From NCBI GenBank assembly GCA_025454895.1, contig JALONO010000003.1, positions 1 through 37,789 on the forward strand: DNA of 37,789 nucleotides, given 5' to 3'. The translations under genes were made by a program, and so were the position numbers. This document shows positions 1 through 8,331 of this stretch, piece after piece. The notes under the pieces were generated by a model, which was not told where the DNA came from, did no database searches, and worked only from the letters and a program-made list of their open reading frames with translations. The DNA comes from Bernardetiaceae bacterium. GTDB lineage: Bacteria; Bacteroidota; Bacteroidia; Cytophagales; Thermoflexibacteraceae. Numbering within the stretch: the stretch's first letter is position 1; the number at the start of each line of letters is the position of its first letter.

Positions 1-266
1 AAAACTTCTATTTCAAAGCAAACCAATTTCACAACTATTTGATAATAAAGCAACTTTGTTATCGTCTATTCCATTTAAGGCTTTTTAAAGTTATTCCAAA
101 TTTATCTTATTCCACTTTGATTACAACACGATCCCATTGGGTCTTTTGAGATTGCTTTCCTTCGCTATTTGAAAGTCAATCCTTTTTTAGAAAAACGATT
201 AACTAATTGTTTATCAATAATATAACATCAATAAATCCCTAAACGACCCTGCGTTTACGCTCCAAA
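1..266. other. AT-rich region upstream of parA with TATTCCA repeats
   Basis: No convincing gene lies in these 266 bases, and the window may cut an upstream gene or regulatory region. The stretch is AT-rich, in sharp contrast with parA. The heptamer TATTCCA occurs three times on the plus strand within 48 bases (67-73, 92-98, 108-114), and a fourth copy lies just after parB (1935-1941). Repeats in this position often serve as a partition centromere or as an operator for autorepression by ParA or ParB; that role is inferred. No good TAnnTTTG promoter box was found here. Confidence 0.4.
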
Positions 267-1010
267 ATGCCGACCCGTGTCATCTCTATTACCAACCACA
301 AAGGCGGAGTGGGCAAAACCACTACCACCCTCAACCTGGGCAAGGCCCTGGCCCTGGCCGGGCAGCGGGTGCTGCTCATCGACATCGACCCGCAGTCCAA
401 CCTGTCGCAGCACGTGGGGGTCGAGGACCCCGAGCAGAGCGTTTACGACACCCTGTGCGACAACGCGCCCCTGCCCGTGCGGGAGTTGGAACCAGGCCTG
501 AGCTTGGTGCCGTCGGACCTGAGCCTGTCCACCGCCGAAACCCGGCTGGTGGGCGCGGTAACGGGCTATTTTAGGCTGCGCAACGCCCTCAAGCCCATCG
601 AGGACCGCTACGACTTTGTGCTCATCGATTGCCCGCCCTCGCTGGGGGTGCTCACCGTAAACGCCATGATGGCCGCCACCGAAGTGCTCATCGTGGCCGA
701 GGCCCAGTATTTCTCGGTCAAGGGCCTCAACACCATTTTGACAATGGTGGGCGAGTTGCAGAACACCATGCACAACCACTTGCGCATTTTGGGCATGGTA
801 ATTACCCAAACTAACCGCACGGTGCTGTCTAAGATGATGGCCGAGGCCATCCAGCAAAATTACCAGGGCCGGGTGTTCCAAACGGTGGTGCGGCAAAGCG
901 CCGCCCTGGCCGAGGCCAGCTTGAGCAAGAAAGACATTTTCCAGTACAGCCCGCGCTCCACCGGGGCGGAGGACTACCAACAATTGGCCCAGGAGGTGAT
1001 CAATGGCTAA
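267..1010 (+). CDS. parA: ParA-family partition ATPase
   Basis: This 247-residue protein is a ParA/MinD-type Walker ATPase, which segregates low-copy replicons by forming ATP-dependent gradients on the nucleoid. The deviant Walker A motif KGGVGKTT lies near residues 12-19, the A' segment LLIDIDPQ near 36-43 and the Walker B segment FVLIDCPPS near 115-125. It has no N-terminal DNA-binding extension, so it is the short ParA class typical of plasmids; chromosomal Soj is a possible alternative. ATG at 267 gives the expected N-terminus directly before the first beta strand. The last 8 bases overlap the next gene, a ParB-like protein, which supports a parAB operon. Family assignment is secure; the exact partition type is not. 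Confidence 0.95.
   Translation: MPTRVISITNHKGGVGKTTTTLNLGKALALAGQRVLLIDIDPQSNLSQHVGVEDPEQSVYDTLCDNAPLPVRELEPGLSLVPSDLSLSTAETRLVGAVTGYFRLRNALKPIEDRYDFVLIDCPPSLGVLTVNAMMAATEVLIVAEAQYFSVKGLNTILTMVGELQNTMHNHLRILGMVITQTNRTVLSKMMAEAIQQNYQGRVFQTVVRQSAALAEASLSKKDIFQYSPRSTGAEDYQQLAQEVING
991..1000 (+). promoter_or_regulatory. Strong Shine-Dalgarno sequence for parB
   Basis: AGGAGGTGAT lies inside the last codons of parA, 2 bases before the parB ATG at 1003. It is a near-perfect match to the canonical bacterial ribosome-binding site, although the spacing is short if the whole decamer is counted (8 bases from the GG core). Most starts in this window have no such sequence, as is usual in Bacteroidota, so this site stands out and supports the choice of ATG 1003. 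The match may also partly reflect the codons of the ParA C-terminus. Confidence 0.5.
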
Positions 1011-1911
1011 GCGCGACAAACTGGCCGGGCTGATCAGCGAGATCGCCCGGCAGTCGGAAGTAACCGACGACCATATCAGGCAGCACATTGTGGTGTGGGA
1101 AGAACTGAAGCTGCTCATCCCGCCGCTGGGCCAAGCCGAGCGGCAGCAATTGGAAGACAATATTTTGGCCGAAGGCTGCCGCGAACCCATTATTTTATGG
1201 GCCAACAACGGCGGCTACGTGTTGGTGGACGGCCACAACCGCCACGAAATTTGCACCCGGCTGGGCATCCCGTACCGCATCAACGTGCGGCCGTTCGCGA
1301 ATTTGCTGGAGGTAAAAACCTGGATGATCAGCAACCAACTGGGCCGCCGCAACCTCAGCCCCGAACAGCAAAGCTACCTGCGCGGGGCACGTTACCTGCT
1401 GGAAAAGGCCAGCCACGGCGGCGACCGCAAAACCAGCGCGGCCACCGAGCCGGCCAATACCTCGGAGCGGCTGGCAGCGGAGTACCACGTGTCGCCCAAA
1501 ACCATCCGGCGCGACGAGCTGTACGCCCGCGGGCTAGACCGGCTGGGCCAGCAAAGCCCCAACCTTCGGCAAGCCATTTTGGGCGGCCAGGCCAAAGTGA
1601 ACAAAGACCAAGTGCAGTGGCTGGCCGAGGCCGAGGAAGTGCCCCCGTTGCAAACCGTGCAGGAACTGGCCACCTGGCTACAACAACGCAGCCAGGCCAC
1701 CGAGCCACCCCCGGAAAGCGAGGCCTCAGCGGCCAAACGGGCCTTGGCCAAAGCCGACGCGCGCGTGCGCCTGGCCGTGAAGGGCAGTTGGCTCATCGAG
1801 CAGGGGCTGGCCCAATGGTGGGCGGAGGTTTGCCACCTGCCCGGCCCGGTGGAGCCCGGCACCGACTATTACCTGGAAGCCCCCGTGGCCCGCGAGTTGG
1901 GGGTTTGGTGA
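1003..1911 (+). CDS. parB: ParB-like partition/DNA-binding protein
   Basis: This 302-residue protein has a ParB/Spo0J N-terminal-like domain at about residues 30-105, including LVDGHNRHEI, where classical ParB proteins carry the GERRxRA box that binds CTP. The arginine is kept but the box is clearly divergent. A helix-turn-helix follows near residues 148-175 (RLAAEYHVSPKTIRRDE), then a charged linker and a C-terminal region without a recognised fold. It overlaps parA by 8 bases and has a strong ribosome-binding site, so the two are probably translated together. In the ParABS scheme it would bind the centromere and stimulate ParA. Because the domain is divergent, a ParB-like plasmid transcription factor is an alternative. 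Confidence 0.82.
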   Translation: MAKRDKLAGLISEIARQSEVTDDHIRQHIVVWEELKLLIPPLGQAERQQLEDNILAEGCREPIILWANNGGYVLVDGHNRHEICTRLGIPYRINVRPFANLLEVKTWMISNQLGRRNLSPEQQSYLRGARYLLEKASHGGDRKTSAATEPANTSERLAAEYHVSPKTIRRDELYARGLDRLGQQSPNLRQAILGGQAKVNKDQVQWLAEAEEVPPLQTVQELATWLQQRSQATEPPPESEASAAKRALAKADARVRLAVKGSWLIEQGLAQWWAEVCHLPGPVEPGTDYYLEAPVARELGVW

Positions 1912-1942
1912 GTTTGACAACATTTTGAGCTACTTATTCCAA

Positions 1943-1950
1943 TACCTTTG
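1943..1950 (+). promoter_or_regulatory. Candidate -7 box for the polysaccharide operon
   Basis: TACCTTTG matches the Bacteroidota -7 consensus TAnnTTTG exactly and lies 28 bases before the wza-like start, in the only gap between parB and the glycan genes. A TTTG at 1924-1927 could be the -33 element, but the spacer is 15 bases instead of the usual 19-21. A TATTCCA copy (1935-1941) directly abuts the box, so a partition protein could act here. The box is seen; its function is inferred. Confidence 0.4.
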
Positions 1951-1977
1951 TCATCCCAAGCTGTTTGCTACTAGCCT

Positions 1978-2754
1978 ATGAACGCCCGCCGCCTGATTTT
2001 TCTTCGCCGTTTGCTTGCCTTAGGCTTGCTCACCATTGGTTGGGGCTGCGTGAGTTCAGAAAAGTTTACCTACTTGCAAAAAAAAGAAGGCGGCCCGCCC
2101 GCCTTTGGCTCCGCCGAAACCTATCAGTTGCCCACCTACGAATACAAGATTAGGCCGGGCGACCTGCTGGCCATCCAAATCATCAGTGCGCAACCCTCCA
2201 AGTTTGCTACGGAAAAGGTGTTGCCCCCCGCCGAAAAATACGTGGTCAGCGATTCGGGCACCATTGCCCTGCCCGCCGTGGGGGTTATTCAACTGGCCGG
2301 GCTAAGCCCCAGGCAAGCCTCCGCCCAGGTGCAACGGCGGGTAAACGAGGTGTTCGATGAGGTGTTTGTGCAAGTGCGTTCCCTAGGTTTTACCATTACG
2401 GTGTTTGGCGAAGTAAAGCAACCCGGCACCTTGGTGGCAGAACGCGAGCAAGTAACCTTGTTCGAGGCCCTGGCCCAAAGCGGCGACCTCACCGACCTGG
2501 CCGACCGCGCGGCGGTGCGGCTCATCCGCAAGCAGGGCAACCAGGCCAACAGCGTGCAACTAGACCTCACCAACGACAAACTACTCGACTCGCCCTATTT
2601 TTACCTCGAGCCCGGCGATGTGGTGTACGTGCCGCCAATGGCCAAAGCCAAAAAGCGGGCCTTGGCCCGTCAGGATGCGGTGTTCTACCTCTCGTTAGTC
2701 AATGTGCTGGTAGCCCTAGGCAACGTGTTTATTTTTGCCCGGGCCACCCGCTGA
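1978..2754 (+). CDS. wza: Wza-like polysaccharide export lipoprotein
   Basis: This 258-residue protein resembles the outer-membrane polysaccharide export (OPX) family. It begins with a basic, hydrophobic signal ending in Cys24 (LTIGWGC), a plausible though atypical lipobox because the -3 residue is Gly. A polysaccharide-export domain follows at about residues 58-145, beginning YKIRPGDLLAIQI. A SLBB-like beta-grasp segment lies at about 148-215 (ITVFGEVKQPGTL, later YLEPGDVVYVPP). A hydrophobic C-terminal helix covers about residues 230-252, giving the short Bacteroidota form rather than the 380-residue enterobacterial Wza. It is the first gene after parAB and is followed 15 bases later by the Wzc-like kinase, its usual partner in Wzx/Wzy-dependent export. 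Confidence 0.9.
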   Translation: MNARRLIFLRRLLALGLLTIGWGCVSSEKFTYLQKKEGGPPAFGSAETYQLPTYEYKIRPGDLLAIQIISAQPSKFATEKVLPPAEKYVVSDSGTIALPAVGVIQLAGLSPRQASAQVQRRVNEVFDEVFVQVRSLGFTITVFGEVKQPGTLVAEREQVTLFEALAQSGDLTDLADRAAVRLIRKQGNQANSVQLDLTNDKLLDSPYFYLEPGDVVYVPPMAKAKKRALARQDAVFYLSLVNVLVALGNVFIFARATR

Positions 2755-2769
2755 TAACCGCCCCAGAAC

Positions 2770-5163
2770 ATGGAACAGCCACAACTCCAAATAGATACAA
2801 CGAGCCGGGGCGGCCCCAACTTAAACAAAGTGCTAAAGAAAATCTGGAGGTGGAAAATCCCAGTTTTACTGAGCATGGCCCTAGGATCTGCCGCTGCCTG
2901 GGTGGTAAACCGCTATACCGTGCCCACCTATGCCGTTTCGGCTTCACTGTTGGCCAAAAGTGATAAATCGCCGGGGGCGAACGAGATTTTGGGCGGCAAC
3001 ATTTTTGCCACCGAGAACCGCTACATCGCCGACGAAATCGCGATTATTAAATCATTGCCCCTGTTCCACAACGTACTGAGGCGAATGGACTCGCAGGTAA
3101 GCTACTACCAAGCTGGGCGTTTTAAAAACAGCGAACTATACCGGACTTCGCCCTTCGCGGTTTTACCGCTGGCCTGCCCCGATCCGCCCGGCATCAATTT
3201 TTACTTGTCCCCCATTGATGCGCAACATTTTAAATTAGGTAAAGAACGAGATTTGGAAGATGCCCAAACCTACCGTTGGGGCACCTCCGTTTTGCTGGGC
3301 GACTCTTGCCGTTGCCAAATTGACCGCAGGGAAGAAAGCCGGGCAGCCCAGCCGCTGCTCGTGCCTAAAAACCGGTTCTTTTTCCGCTTCAACAACTTGG
3401 ATGCCCTTGCCCGATCCTACAGTAGCAGCATCACTATACCCGACCCCAAATTTTCCTACGTCCTTAAGATCAATACCAATTCGGCTACGCCAGCCAAGGA
3501 CATCGAGTTCCTCAACTTTTTGATGGAAGAGTATATCAACGACAAACTAGCCCGTAAAAACCAGTCGGCGCAAAAAACCATCTCGTTTATCGACTCGCAA
3601 CTAGGCCAGATCAACGACTCGCTCGTCCGGGTAGAAAACCGGTTAGAACGGTTTAAGAAAGACAATAAATTGGCCAGCGGCTATACTTCGCCCCAAGATG
3701 CCTTTAAAACCATCTCCACCTTAGACCAAGAAAAATCCCAGCTGCTGCTCAATGGCCGCTACATCGATTATGTAGAACGGTATCTTAAAGAATCGACCGA
3801 ATATGACCGCCTGGTAACGCCCAATGCGGTAAACATGGAAAACGAAGTGCTAGGCCAGCTCATTGGCGAGTTGGTACAATTACAGATAGAAAAGAACACC
3901 TACCTGCGCAACGCCAAGGAGCGCAACCCTTTTTTGGGCGAGGTCAACGCCAAGATCGCCAACCTCAAGGCATCGCTGTTAGAAGTGGTGGCCACCTCTC
4001 GTTCAGCTAACCAAATCGCCTTGCAAAATCTGGAGGGCCGTTTGAAAACGGCCGAGCGCGGGGTAAACAACCTGCCCCGCAAAGAGCGGGAGTTTGTGGG
4101 CATTAACCGCTTGTACACCATCAACGAAAACATCTACTTGCAATTGCTGCAAAAAAGGTTGGAGGCCGACGTGTCCAAAGCCTCGGCCACTGTGGATAGC
4201 CGCATTGTCCAGCCTGCCTATGTAGTAAGTCAAATCAGCCCAGACAGGCAACGTAACTATTTGCTGGGCCTGGTGCTGGGGCTACTCGTCCCGATCGTGC
4301 TCATCTACGCGGGAGAGTTTTTCCGGGGCAGCATCGAGTCGGCTCAAGAACTGGAGCAGGCAAGTTCCATCCCCTTGCTGGGCACTATTTTGCATAACGA
4401 GGGTCGCAAGGGTGCCTCGACCTCCATCTTGGACCGCCCCAAATCGGCCATGGCCGAGACCTTCCGCTCGTTGCGCCCTAACCTGCAATTCTTATTAGGT
4501 AAACAGGCCCAGGGCAAGGTTGTGCTGGTTACCTCGTCGGTGCCGGGCGAGGGCAAGTCGTTTTGTTCGGCTAACCTGTCGCTGGTGTTGGCCCTGGCTA
4601 ACCAACGGGTAGTGCACATGATGGCGGACCTGCGCCGCCCCAAACTATTCCTGACCTTGAGCCAGCCCGCCACCCGCTCTTTGCCCGGCCTGAGCAACTA
4701 TTTGTGCGGCGAGGCCCAGCTGGCAGAACTGATCCAACCTTCGGTGGCCCCGATGTTAGACGTGGTTGCGGCCGGGCCTGTGCCACCCAACCCCTCGGAG
4801 CTATTGCTTAGCACCCGGCTGGACGAGTTGATTGCTCACCTACGCGCCCATTACGACTACGTTGTGATAGATACCCCACCTATGGGTTTAGTGAGCGATG
4901 CGGTGAATTTGCTCAAACATGCTGATGCCTGCCTGTACGTAGTGCGCTATAAATATACCCGGACTGAACTCCTCCAGGACATCGATAAAATGTACAAAAG
5001 CGGGCAAGTGCAAAACATCGGTTTTGTTTTTAATGACGTAACCCCCCAAGGCCAAGGGTATGGCTATCGCAAATATGGTTACGGATACGGGTATTACGAC
5101 GATGCCCCCAACCAGGCTTGGTGGAAACACTGGTGGAAGCGTTCCCAAAAACAGAGTAACTAG
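2770..5163 (+). CDS. wzc: Wzc-like polysaccharide co-polymerase / tyrosine autokinase
   Basis: This 797-residue inner-membrane protein combines a chain-length-control domain and a BY-kinase. A first transmembrane helix lies near residues 30-50, a long periplasmic coiled-coil region spans about 200-470, and a second helix lies near 496-515 (NYLLGLVLGLLVPIVLIY). The kinase follows: Walker A SSVPGEGKS near 592-600, an A' motif MMADLRRP near 617-624 and Walker B YVVIDTPP near 697-704. The tail holds seven tyrosines between residues 764 and 776, the expected autophosphorylation cluster. Cycles of tail phosphorylation control chain length and export in this family. It pairs with the preceding Wza-like lipoprotein. 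The A' motif has MMAD where most BY-kinases have an IDAD-like sequence. Confidence 0.93.
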   Translation: MEQPQLQIDTTSRGGPNLNKVLKKIWRWKIPVLLSMALGSAAAWVVNRYTVPTYAVSASLLAKSDKSPGANEILGGNIFATENRYIADEIAIIKSLPLFHNVLRRMDSQVSYYQAGRFKNSELYRTSPFAVLPLACPDPPGINFYLSPIDAQHFKLGKERDLEDAQTYRWGTSVLLGDSCRCQIDRREESRAAQPLLVPKNRFFFRFNNLDALARSYSSSITIPDPKFSYVLKINTNSATPAKDIEFLNFLMEEYINDKLARKNQSAQKTISFIDSQLGQINDSLVRVENRLERFKKDNKLASGYTSPQDAFKTISTLDQEKSQLLLNGRYIDYVERYLKESTEYDRLVTPNAVNMENEVLGQLIGELVQLQIEKNTYLRNAKERNPFLGEVNAKIANLKASLLEVVATSRSANQIALQNLEGRLKTAERGVNNLPRKEREFVGINRLYTINENIYLQLLQKRLEADVSKASATVDSRIVQPAYVVSQISPDRQRNYLLGLVLGLLVPIVLIYAGEFFRGSIESAQELEQASSIPLLGTILHNEGRKGASTSILDRPKSAMAETFRSLRPNLQFLLGKQAQGKVVLVTSSVPGEGKSFCSANLSLVLALANQRVVHMMADLRRPKLFLTLSQPATRSLPGLSNYLCGEAQLAELIQPSVAPMLDVVAAGPVPPNPSELLLSTRLDELIAHLRAHYDYVVIDTPPMGLVSDAVNLLKHADACLYVVRYKYTRTELLQDIDKMYKSGQVQNIGFVFNDVTPQGQGYGYRKYGYGYGYYDDAPNQAWWKHWWKRSQKQSN

Positions 5164-5170
5164 CTAACCA

Positions 5171-5683
5171 ATGGGCAACCATCCCGATACATTAGCCTGG
5201 TTTGCGGTGCACACCCATCCACGGGCCGAGAAAAAGGCTAGCCAACGGCTACAAGCCCAAGGCTTAGAAGTGTATTTGCCGCTCCACCGCACCTTGCGGC
5301 AGTGGAGCGACCGCAAAAAGTGGGTTGAAGCCCCGTTTATTCCCTCTTATCTCTTTGTTCACTCTTCGGCGGCGGCCCTGTTCCAAGTGCGGCTGATCCT
5401 GGGCGTAACCCACGTAGTGGCCTTTGAGGGCGTGCCAGCCCCCATCCCAGCGGCCCAAATCGACTGGCTCAAAAAAATGCTGCGGCAAGATTGCCCCTTG
5501 GAACTGAGCCAGGAGCAATTGACCCCCGGCGACCGGGTAGTGGTGGGCGCGGGGCCGCTCATTGGCCTGCCAGGCGAGCTAGTACAGCACCGGGGTAGCC
5601 AAAAAGTGGTGGTTAGATTAGAGCAGCTCGGCTGTTCGGTACTGGTTACCATTGATACCCATTTGCTGCAACGGGCGGTTTGA
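5171..5683 (+). CDS. UpxY/RfaH-type transcription antiterminator (NusG family)
   Basis: This 170-residue protein has an NGN domain at about residues 8-105 (WFAVHTHPRAEKKASQRL at its start, then FIPSYLFVH) and a KOW domain at about 115-165 (LTPGDRVVVGAGPLIGLPGELV). This is the layout of UpxY, LoaP and RfaH, specialised NusG paralogues that travel with RNA polymerase and let it read through long polysaccharide operons. It lies 7 bases after wzc and before a 236-base non-coding stretch, after which the long run of sugar genes begins. That is a suitable place for a factor that carries transcription into a locus of about 27 kb. Specificity for this locus is inferred. Confidence 0.9.
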   Translation: MGNHPDTLAWFAVHTHPRAEKKASQRLQAQGLEVYLPLHRTLRQWSDRKKWVEAPFIPSYLFVHSSAAALFQVRLILGVTHVVAFEGVPAPIPAAQIDWLKKMLRQDCPLELSQEQLTPGDRVVVGAGPLIGLPGELVQHRGSQKVVVRLEQLGCSVLVTIDTHLLQRAV

Positions 5684-5715
5684 TCTCAACTTTTTCTACT
5701 TTACAAAATTTGCCC

Positions 5716-5755
5716 GACCAAGTGCTCTTGGGTTGTGAGTGCGCCCGGCTTGGTC
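5716..5755 (+). promoter_or_regulatory. Inverted repeat in the leader after the antiterminator gene
   Basis: GACCAAG (5716-5722) and CTTGGTC (5749-5755) form a perfect 7-bp stem around a 26-base loop, in the 236 non-coding bases between the antiterminator gene and the methyltransferase gene. It has no following T-run, so it is a poor terminator. It could be a recruitment or pausing structure for the antiterminator, but a 7-bp stem can arise by chance. Nothing else convincing was seen between 5684 and 5919. Confidence 0.25.
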
Positions 5756-5919
5756 TAATTTCGCCTAGACATTTACCTTACCCTGGTCGTTCCGCTACCG
5801 TTTTTCGATATTCTTGCTGGGACTGACCGGGCTTTGCTTTAGGTAACCATTTCATTCTATTGTTCTTATCCAACACAAATAAGAAAATCCCAGCCGGTTT
5901 TCGTCCTTCCGCCAGTTCC

Positions 5920-6582
5920 ATGCACTTGCCTTATCAACCCACCGAAAAGTGGAAATACGAGAATGGTTTTTACCTCACCAGCGAGGTAAGCCGCATCCCC
6001 AAACTGCTCGCTCATTACGAATTGTATAAAAAGATCGTGGACTTGCCCGGGCACATCATCGAGTTTGGGGTCTACAAAGGGGTTTCACTCGTGCAATGGC
6101 TCACCTTTCGGGAGATACTAGAAAGTCCTTTCTCCCGTAAAATCATTGGTTTTGACGCTTTTGGAAAATTCCCTGACCACACATTGGCTCTTCCGTCAGA
6201 CCGGGCTTTTGTTAAATCTTTTGAAGCGGCCGGAGGCGACGGCCTGGCCAGGCCCGCCATTGAACACTATCTACGAGAGAAAAAATTTCAGAACTTTCAA
6301 TTGGTGGAGGGCGATATTAACCAAACCTTGCCCGCTTTTTTAGCCCAAAACCCCCAGGCCAGATTCTCGCTAGTACATGTGGACGTGGATGTGTACGAAC
6401 CGACGCAAACCATTTTAACGCAGTTGAGCCATTTGATTGTACGCGGAGGGTTACTCGTTTTTGACGACTACGGCACCGTGGCTGGTGAGACCAAAGCCAT
6501 CGAGGATTTCAACCTGCAAGGCTTTGGCCCGCTGCGCAAACTGCCCATTAGCCACATTCCTTGTTTTATGGAAAAACTATAG
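5920..6582 (+). CDS. TylF/MycF-like class I SAM-dependent methyltransferase
   Basis: This protein of 220 residues (from ATG 5920; a TTG at 5860 would add 20) resembles the TylF/macrocin O-methyltransferase family, which methylates hydroxyls of sugars. The SAM-binding segment HIIEFGVYKGVSL is near the N-terminus. The acidic metal/substrate loops HVDVDVYEPT and VFDDYGTVAGETKAI, typical of this Mg-dependent family, lie in the second half. It directly precedes neuA and probably methylates a residue of the repeat unit or one of its precursors. The substrate cannot be told from the sequence. ATG is chosen because the upstream 20 residues look like untranslated leader. Confidence 0.8.
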   Translation: MHLPYQPTEKWKYENGFYLTSEVSRIPKLLAHYELYKKIVDLPGHIIEFGVYKGVSLVQWLTFREILESPFSRKIIGFDAFGKFPDHTLALPSDRAFVKSFEAAGGDGLARPAIEHYLREKKFQNFQLVEGDINQTLPAFLAQNPQARFSLVHVDVDVYEPTQTILTQLSHLIVRGGLLVFDDYGTVAGETKAIEDFNLQGFGPLRKLPISHIPCFMEKL

Positions 6583-6602
6583 CCCTCTTGGTCACCCTAC
6601 TT

Positions 6603-7289
6603 ATGGCAGGCTTAGTCGCTCTCATCCCGGCCCGAGGCCAGTCGAAACGTTTCCCGCGTAAAAATTTAGCCCTACTAGCGGGCCTACCGTTGATTGCCCA
6701 CTCGATCCGTTATGCCCTGGCCGAGCCGCTAGTGGACCAAGTGCTGGTCTCGACCGACGACCCGGAGATTGCCACTGCGGCCCGCCAGTACGGGGCACAA
6801 GTGCTGGCTAGGCCCGCCACGCTAGCCCAAGACGATACCCCCACGGCCGAGGTAGTGGCTTTCCACGCCCGGCAATGGGCCGAGCAGGGTCATCTACCTG
6901 CTTGGCTGGCCCTGTTGCAGCCTACTAATCCCTTGCGGCCCGTTGGGCTAATCGGCCAGGCCTTGGCCACTTTAAGGGCCGCCAACCGGGAGTCGTTGGT
7001 TACCTTCTCGCCCCTGCACCGGAAATTTGGCCGGGTGGCTAACAAGCATTTTGTGCCAGAAAACTACCGTTTTGGCCAACGCTCGCAAGACTTGGAGCCA
7101 CGGTACTTCGAGAATGGGCTGCTGTACCTCACAGCGGGTAGCTTGGCCTTGGCTGGCCAACTCTTCGGCCCCGACCCGTACCCTTACCTGGTGGGCGGGC
7201 CGGAGGGCGAAGTGGACATTGATACCCCCACCGACTTATGGTGGGCCGAATACCTGTACCAAAAACTTGCCGCCGATGCAAAACTTTGA
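6603..7289 (+). CDS. neuA: CMP-N-acylneuraminate (nonulosonate) cytidylyltransferase
   Basis: This 228-residue enzyme should activate a nine-carbon acid with CTP to give the CMP-sugar used by a glycosyltransferase. The N-terminal nucleotide-binding motif is [16 protein letters not shown] (family consensus IPARGGSKxxPxKN). The conserved blocks QPTNPLR and, near the C-terminus, [16 protein letters not shown] are also present. ATG 6603 places the first strand immediately at the N-terminus; an upstream TTG at 6561 would overlap the previous gene and is unlikely. The gene overlaps neuB by 14 bases. Neu5Ac is the simplest product given neuB and neuC, but legionaminic-type acids use close homologues. 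Confidence 0.88.
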   Translation: MAGLVALIPARGQSKRFPRKNLALLAGLPLIAHSIRYALAEPLVDQVLVSTDDPEIATAARQYGAQVLARPATLAQDDTPTAEVVAFHARQWAEQGHLPAWLALLQPTNPLRPVGLIGQALATLRAANRESLVTFSPLHRKFGRVANKHFVPENYRFGQRSQDLEPRYFENGLLYLTAGSLALAGQLFGPDPYPYLVGGPEGEVDIDTPTDLWWAEYLYQKLAADAKL

Positions 7290-8313
7290 AATCGCCCACC
7301 GGCCGGTAGGCCCCGGAGTCCCACCCCTGGTCATTGCCGAGATTGGCATCAACCACGAAGGGTCGCTGGTGGTGGCCAAACAAATGGTAGATGCCGCGGC
7401 CCGCGCGGGCGTGGAAGTGGTAAAACACCAAACCCACATCGTGGAAGATGAGATGAGCCCCGAGGCTAAGAAAGTAGTGCCAGGTAATGCTGACGTGTCG
7501 ATTTACGAGATCATGCGCCGCTGCGCACTGAGCGAGGCCGAGGAATGGGAGCTTAAGCAATACGTAGAAGCCAAGGGCATGATTTTTATCAGTACCCCTT
7601 TTTCGCGAGCGGCCGCTCTCCGGCTCCGGGCGTTCGGGGTGCCCGCTTTCAAAATAGGCAGTGGCGAGTGCAACAACCTGCCCCTGGTAGATTTGATCGC
7701 CAGTTTTGGCAAACCTATGATCGTTTCCACGGGCATGAACTCGCTGGAAAGTGTGAAAAAAACCGTGGCCACCATCCGTAGGCACGGCACCCCTTTGGCC
7801 CTCATGCACACCACCAACTTGTACCCCACGCCGCCGCATTTGGTGCGGTTGGGTGCTATGCAAGCACTTATGGCGGCCTTCCCTGACGTGCCCGTGGGAC
7901 TCTCGGACCACACTACTAGCAACCATGCTTGCCTGGCCGCCGTGGCCCTGGGGGCGGCCCTATTGGAGCGGCACTTTACTGACCATCTGGGCCGCCCCGG
8001 TCCCGACATCGTGTGTTCGATGGACGAACCCGCCGCCCGTGAGCTGATCGCGGGTAGTGGGCTGATTTACCAAATGCGCGGAGGCCAAAAACAAGCCGTC
8101 CCCGAAGAACAGGTAACCATCGATTTCGCCTTTGCCACGGTGGTTACCCTCAAACCAGTAGCCCAGGGCGAGCTTTTTAGCCTGGACAATTTATGGGTGA
8201 AACGACCGGGTACCGGGGCCATTTTAGCCGAACATTTCCAAACCATTTTGGGCAAAGCTGCCACCCGCGACCTGCCCGCCGACTACCATTTGGCTTGGCA
8301 AGACTTTGCCTGA
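7276..8313 (+). CDS. neuB: N-acetylneuraminate synthase (NeuB family)
   Basis: This 345-residue enzyme would condense phosphoenolpyruvate with ManNAc (or a related hexosamine) to form a nonulosonic acid. The TIM barrel starts at [12 protein letters not shown], with further signature segments [20 protein letters not shown] and GLSDHT. The sequence [12 protein letters not shown] is characteristic of NeuB proteins. A C-terminal SAF (antifreeze-like) domain begins near residue 285 ([15 protein letters not shown]). ATG 7276 is preferred over far-upstream in-frame starts inside neuA because it precedes the conserved N-terminus by about 18 residues. It lies between neuA (14-base overlap) and neuC (18-base gap), a coherent biosynthetic cassette. 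Confidence 0.92.
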   Translation: MQNFEIAHRPVGPGVPPLVIAEIGINHEGSLVVAKQMVDAAARAGVEVVKHQTHIVEDEMSPEAKKVVPGNADVSIYEIMRRCALSEAEEWELKQYVEAKGMIFISTPFSRAAALRLRAFGVPAFKIGSGECNNLPLVDLIASFGKPMIVSTGMNSLESVKKTVATIRRHGTPLALMHTTNLYPTPPHLVRLGAMQALMAAFPDVPVGLSDHTTSNHACLAAVALGAALLERHFTDHLGRPGPDIVCSMDEPAARELIAGSGLIYQMRGGQKQAVPEEQVTIDFAFATVVTLKPVAQGELFSLDNLWVKRPGTGAILAEHFQTILGKAATRDLPADYHLAWQDFA

Positions 8314-8331
8314 ACCGACCTGCCGCCGCGC

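Noticed and set aside
255-1208. 317-codon minus-strand reading frame opposite parA and parB
   Set aside because: It is the antisense shadow of two well-recognised plus-strand genes in GC-rich sequence and has no recognisable domain.
1095-1928. 277-codon plus-strand frame inside parB
   Set aside because: Arg/Pro/Gly-rich shadow translation in another frame of parB, with no family resemblance.
7027-7275. Longer NeuB with an 83-residue N-terminal extension
   Set aside because: The extension runs out of frame through neuA and does not resemble NeuB; ATG 7276 gives the family N-terminus.
7129-7926. 265-codon minus-strand frame opposite neuA and neuB
   Set aside because: NeuA and NeuB motifs on the plus strand explain the sequence completely.
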